From Pyxicephalus adspersus (lineage: Eukaryota > Chordata > Amphibia > Anura > Pyxicephalidae): DNA of 64,000 nucleotides. The DNA is taken from NCBI RefSeq assembly GCF_032062135.1, contig NC_092864.1:19688946-19752945 (forward strand). Direction: 5' to 3'. Shown piece by piece: positions 59,021 through 64,000 of the stretch. Each line of letters begins with the position of its first letter. Within the stretch, counting starts at the first letter, position 1. The notes beneath the pieces are model-generated. The model was given only the letters and a program-made list of their open reading frames with translations. It had not been told where the DNA came from and ran no database searches. A program made the position numbers and the translations under genes.

Positions 59021-60240
59021 GTTAAATAAATATTTTGTACTTTTGGAAATGTTGAATGCTGAAAAGGTTGATGGGATCTGCAGGACTATATTGTAAGGGA
59101 GGTAGGACGTGTGGTGATTATACTAATTCTGGTGTTGCAGAGGAACATTGGTTTGATTTCTTAGAGATATACAATTGTGGGAATCTTCATACCAAAACCT
59201 ATTTATTTATAATTTATAAAGCTTTTACCCGCAACTAACACAGAAAACAGAGGCACACATAGATATGAAATGATAGTAGATTGTTTCAGATAGACATTTG
59301 AAAGAAACAAGTGACCATAATTGAGAAGACCTTACACATTGCTGTAGTTCCTCCTAATAAACCAGCCTTAGCCTCTTTAACCTTACTGGCCCTTCCCTCT
59401 TCTTTCACATAAACATGGCAGGCATGAGCAGACAAATTTATAGAAGTCTCTGCAGTCCTCTTTAGACTTTGTGCCTGGAGGTGTGTAGGATCATATATGC
59501 ACAACCATCTACTCTAACCACCCTGAAGCCAGCTTAACCTTTCATGGAAGATTAGGCACCAGCAAGGACTGATCAGTGCTTTCAACTTGTTAAATAACTA
59601 CTGCAGAGCACCCTGACCTCGGGAAGCTGCACTAGGCAAGTTCTGAATTACAGAATGTCTGTACTCAGTACAAAGTCCAGCACATTTTGCAGTGCAAAGC
59701 CAAAAAACAACCTGCTGACAGTTATCTGCATATTAGTTTGTGGTGCTCTTATTTTGTCAGGGCACTGTGCAACAAAGGAAAGTTCTGACCACTGCCCAGT
59801 GATGCCCATTCACCTGTCCTAAGGTTATTTTCATGTATCAGTGGCAGATTTGATTTAAAGTGTAACTCTAGCCAACACTCAGATTTTATTGCTCTCTAAC
59901 GAGATTGTCTTTCACCTTTCTCATGACAAAATTATGACCTATGATAAACCCCCGGGCACACACAAAATTAAAAAAAAAAAAAAAAAAAAAAAGCTGAAGG
60001 GGTTTTCTGGTTCCCTTTTACTCTAATAAAATGTACTTTCTCACTATTTGTTCTCACTATCTTCCTAAGGATTCCTCCTCACTTCCAGTAAAGGTTCACT
60101 TCATCAGACGGGAAATTACACGGATTTCTGTTGAACCAACAAGGAACCATAAAACACAAGGTTTTGGCTGACAAAGCATGTCACTAAATATAGGAAGCAA
60201 CCAATATTGATGTGCACAGCCGCATATATTTGCAGATATA
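59021..60240. other. Intergenic or intronic sequence with a poly-A run
   Basis: No gene seen. It contains an A run of about 23 bases (59970-59992). The frame at 59286-59504 is unrecognised. Confidence 0.5.
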
Positions 60241-60380
60241 GGGCCTGATTTATTAAAGCTTTCCTGAATTGGAGAAGATACACTTTCATCAGAGAAGCTA
60301 AGTGACACAGCAAACCTGGAATGGATCTGGTCCAAGACTGCTAACAAATAGCACATTACTTTTAAGAAATTTCTTTCACT
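60241..60380 (+). mobile_element. Foldback element, left half only
   Basis: Begins GGGCCTGATTTATTAAAGC and runs through 'acagcaaacctggaatggat' to just past the fold centre, stopping directly at the start of the next composite unit. Confidence 0.8.
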
Positions 60381-60381
60381 G

Positions 60382-60693
60382 TGTCTACAATATAGTTATT
60401 AAAATCCTAGCTTTTATGGCATTTATATCTTGATAGACTGTCGGGTTACTAAAGTAAACAACCAGCATGTTGTTCTATGATATTAGAAACCTACTGAGCC
60501 TGATTTATTAAAGCTCTCCAAGGCTGGAGAGGATACATTTTCACCAGTGAAGCAGGGTGATCCAGCAAACTTGGTATGGATTTCTTCAAAGTAAGCTAGC
60601 AAATCTTTTGAATTCTAGACCAGATTCATTCTAGGTTTGCTTCACTGATGCAAGTGTATCTCTACAGTCTTGGAGAGCCTTAATAAATCAGGC
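60382..60693 (+). mobile_element. Foldback element plus linked unique arm, inverted partner of 18050-18350
   Basis: 60382-60495 ('gtctacaatatagttatt', 'cttttatggcatttatatc', 'aaagtaaacaaccagcatg') is homologous to the reverse complement of 18233-18350. 60496-60693 is the palindromic element ending 'aataaatcaggc'. The shared boundary with the 18-kb copy defines the unit. Confidence 0.78.
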
Positions 60694-62206
60694 ATATTGT
60701 GTGAACATGTGCAAAATACCCTGGACATTTGCAATCCCCCCCCCAGCAGCCTATATTTTTTTTTACTTTTCACTTAACTGCCTATCCATTCAACAACTAG
60801 GAGTAATAGCAACACGCTATGTCAACTGATATTTCTGGTAGTTGTGGTTTACACAGAGCAATGAACTATCCATGTGATAATGCCTATTGGCCAAGGGTTG
60901 TGGTATGCTGGACTGAGTATCATCCAGTACCATCCAGTTCCTATACTAGAATGTTCTTGTTATTTACTTTGATTCCTGGTGCTGAGCATAATGGCAGAGG
61001 AGCATTAGCAAGGTAATAATGTGCTCCTGGGGATAGAGGAATTAAAGCAAACCTGTTACCCCGAATGACCTTCCTACCCTAAATGACTTTTAAATAGCAT
61101 TATGCTTTTCTTAACCAAAACCTAGACATTTGGTCATGGGATGTTTTTCTGAAACAAAGAAGCTTTGACTTTAGACATCCCTGAATTAAAAATATGCTAA
61201 AATCATCACTGCGCTAATCCAATATATCATCTACCTACCCTACCACTAAGCACCCTTTAGGCAAAAAATCTTTTGACTCTAAACATGACACTTCCAAAAT
61301 AAGCCAACCAAGTATTTCATTTACCTACCCTAACAGGCTTTTTGGAAGCACTCTACTTATCATGAAAGTAAAGGGGTTTTTAATACAACAAACTAGATTA
61401 AATTTAAATACCTAAGTAAAAAGCAAAGCCTATAACTTCTATTTTTTCTTTCGTGTGATCTTTCTCAAGCTGCACGCATGATGAAACAATTATTCCGTAT
61501 CTGCTATTCCAAAAGGCTGCTTTCATAAATTGTGATAGGATTCAGGGAAATGCACAGAAAGGTAGGCTGAAATATGAAAAAAATAAATAACAACGTCCTC
61601 GCAGCCATCCTCTATGAATCAGTGTATAACTCAATATGACATCCAAAGTAGCAATTTGATACTAAACAGAGTTAGAGCAGCCATCTTTTGAGGAATGATT
61701 GGTGTTTATTCAATTCCTGTGACATCTGCCCCCACATCCTGATATCTGTTATGATATCAGCTTTGTCTCAGAGATGGTTGATTTTTATCATCTCCTCTTG
61801 CCTCATTTGTCTTAGACTTTAGCATTTATATTTATGCACTGCTTTTTCTTCTCAGTAATCTGCTCCACAGCCATGCAAGTGAAGAATTATTTTGATTTAT
61901 TGCAGTGTTCCCAGTCTGCTTTGGCTTGTTGAAAGGCCCTCTTTTATGTATATTAAAAGGTCTGCTGGTTTTATATTTATTTTGGGTGTTAGAGCGCAGA
62001 CTGATTTAAAGGAATTTTCAGGTGTGCCTATAGATTTATCAATAATAAATAATTCAAAAGAGACGTGTCGGTTCAAACGGGATTTTGTTTGTTATTCAGA
62101 CACGATAGGGCCCTCTTATTCTGTTGGGAATTCTTCTGCCAATGATGGGTGTGTACTGTAAGTCCAAAACTAAAAAGTATGTGTTAACCATATCAATAAA
62201 ATATCT
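60694..62206. other. Intergenic or intronic sequence, no gene seen
   Basis: Frames at 60819-61016 and 61892-62161 carry no domain that I recognise. Confidence 0.5.
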
Positions 62207-62358
62207 TAGGGATGTATTTATAAAACAGGGAATCTGGCATTTCCTTTTAAAAATACGCTGGTGGAAATCTTCCAGACCTAGGTGTTTCAACAATAGTAAT
62301 TGATCCTCACCAGGGAATGTTTGCAGGAATGGCAGATATGTTTTATATATAAAGACCT
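62207..62358. repeat. Second foldback family, copy 2
   Basis: Ends 'agggatgtatttataaaaca' and (reverse complemented) 'aggtctttatatataaaaca' are inverted. The interior ('cttccagacctaggtgtttc', 'agtaattgatcctcaccagg') matches 50981-51122. Confidence 0.7.
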
Positions 62359-64000
62359 ATGTGTATACGTGCTTTATTATCAGTACCAGTTGAATTTAAA
62401 ATTAGCATATTTCATTAAATTAAAGCTTGATGGCCATGCAATGAGGGCCCTTATTATGACAATTTCTGTTATAGGGTGAAAGTTCTCTGTCTGTCGTAAA
62501 TTGTGTTCAAGCAATGTTACTCCATCACATCAGTCATAGAGGGTACACATTACAAAGGTATGGTCCACCATTGACACCATCAGGAACCTCCATTGAGAAA
62601 TGTCATGCAGCCATCATTAGAGTACTCATGGTACAGAAAGTGTATCACAAGACAAAACACATGGAAGGATTGTTTACTACCCTGGTTGCTTTTCAATGCC
62701 TTAAAACAATAAACTATGATCTGAGATGTCAGTTTACAATAATTATTAGGGATCATAAAAATTTGAGAGGTTTCAGCAAAACCCAGGACATGGAATACAA
62801 AGAGGAGGTAAAGGTAAGGTTAGAGGTGTGGGTGGTTTTAGGACTACATTGGGTTTAAAATGACTCACATAGTGTTTTAAAGCCTCCCTAAAATGTGAAA
62901 CTCATGAGTTAGAGTTACTATTAGAGCTTTAAATAAATTTGGGGCTAGCACTGATGTTATCTAAGTCAGAGTTAGGGTTTGTTGATTGAGAGTTAGCTTA
63001 ATTTTTCCTTACCACTAATCTGTGGCAGAGGACAAATAACCATTTTGTGGCCCTATTTAGCTTTGAAGACCTGCCTGCCTGTTTTGAGGGCACTAAAACA
63101 AACTGTCTTACCCTGGGTACACACCCAGCAATAATACCACTTTTTTTAGACCTCCATTTATTAGACTCTCTGTTAGGTATTTCCTTTATTATCCTTTTTC
63201 ACCGAGATACATCAAGAATTATCTCCAAGGGACAAGCTTTAAAGACTCTTGGAATCTTAGAGACCTATTCCAGCTTTTCAATACTTATCCTATCTCTGGT
63301 TTTGCCCCCCACAGATTCATCAGTCTGTGATCCAGCATTGTAACTCCATTGGGTAAATGAATTGGGTTAAACCTGTTTACTGTGAGCCCAGGATATCTAG
63401 AATGTTCCTCGTGGTAGTATGGCATCAAACTACAAAACCACGGCATTACCTGATGCCAGTCTCTGCATCATTTAAGTCTATGCTATGTACGTAAGTGTGT
63501 GTGTGTGGGGTGAGTGTTGGCAATCTGGAATTGGGCTTTAACTCTTCTCTATACTTATATTGCCTTCTTAGACGTTGGAGGAGTAATGGCCGCCCACAGC
63601 TTTCAGTTTCTTCTATTCTTCCAATATGAATGACTTATAAGAGCGATGATTTATCACAGAAGGGTTTCTATTTTCTATAGAACGGCACTAAAGCTACATT
63701 ATGTTACCAGTTTAAAAGTCAATGAAGGATAGCAGAAATCTTCTTTAAAATCAACGGTCCCTTTTATCTAGTGCGTGTTTGGCTAGTAAAGAGAATGTCT
63801 ATGGTGCATGTTCACATTTTGCTTGTAATTAACCCTCATTGTTGGGAAGCAAATCTAAATTTGGCACAGACTCTGTAAGTCAGGATGTAGAGACAGTTGG
63901 TGACAGCAATAAAGCAGCCAGATTCATGTTGTAAACCTGAAATTTAATTATGTGTTCTGCTCACTAAAATGCTGTATTATATATGATATCAAATGAGACT
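62359..64000. other. Intergenic or intronic sequence, no gene seen
   Basis: Frames at 62514-62858 (114 codons) and 63047-63343 (98 codons) have no recognisable domain. A short GT run lies at about 63495-63507. Confidence 0.45.

Overview
The window looks like vertebrate nuclear DNA, most probably from a frog (Anura, perhaps a ranoid). It is A+T-rich, non-coding and full of short interspersed repeats. The frog assignment rests on repeat families I recognise from memory: a V-SINE-like tRNA-derived SINE, L2-type LINE tails, foldback elements ending in CCTGATTTATTAAAG, and several hAT and TTAA-type non-autonomous transposons. No database search was possible, so the clade is an inference.

I find no protein-coding gene. 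All open frames are short, lack codon structure and often run through repeats. The longest gap-free ATG frame is 118 codons. The only recognisable coding remnants belong to mobile elements: an L2-type LINE reverse-transcriptase fragment at 58302-58395 beside an assembly gap, and a broken Tc1/mariner-like transposase on the minus strand at about 55165-55580. The window is best read as a gene desert or the inside of a very large intron.

Layout. 1-9.2 kb: unique sequence with a TTAA-flanked hairpin (4059-4139), hAT pieces (5637, 7951), degenerate SINEs, and the first of three hammerhead-like motifs (8588). 9.2-19.7 kb: a TTAA-flanked transposon (9198-9784), a second and third hammerhead-like motif, an L2 tail, a C+T-rich block, and an intact-looking SINE (19338-19668). 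21-34.5 kb: two related hAT elements (21140, 33950), another hAT (23389), five foldback copies, and three tandem-repeat tracts. 34.5-47.7 kb: mostly unique, with one SINE, one hairpin repeat and a long AT microsatellite. 47.7-55.6 kb: dense transposons, including a hAT inserted in a hAT, a pogo/Tigger-like element with TA duplications, and the Tc1 relic. 55.6-64 kb: unique sequence, the L2 LINE with a 521-base gap, and a foldback cluster at 60.2-60.7 kb that is homologous, in inverted orientation, to 18.05-18.35 kb.

The elements work together only in the parasitic sense. The SINE shares its 3' tail with the L2 LINE, which suggests the LINE machinery mobilised it. The hAT, TTAA and TA elements carry no transposase here and would have depended on enzymes encoded elsewhere. 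Several repeat-free blocks look like candidate conserved regulatory DNA, but this needs cross-species alignment.
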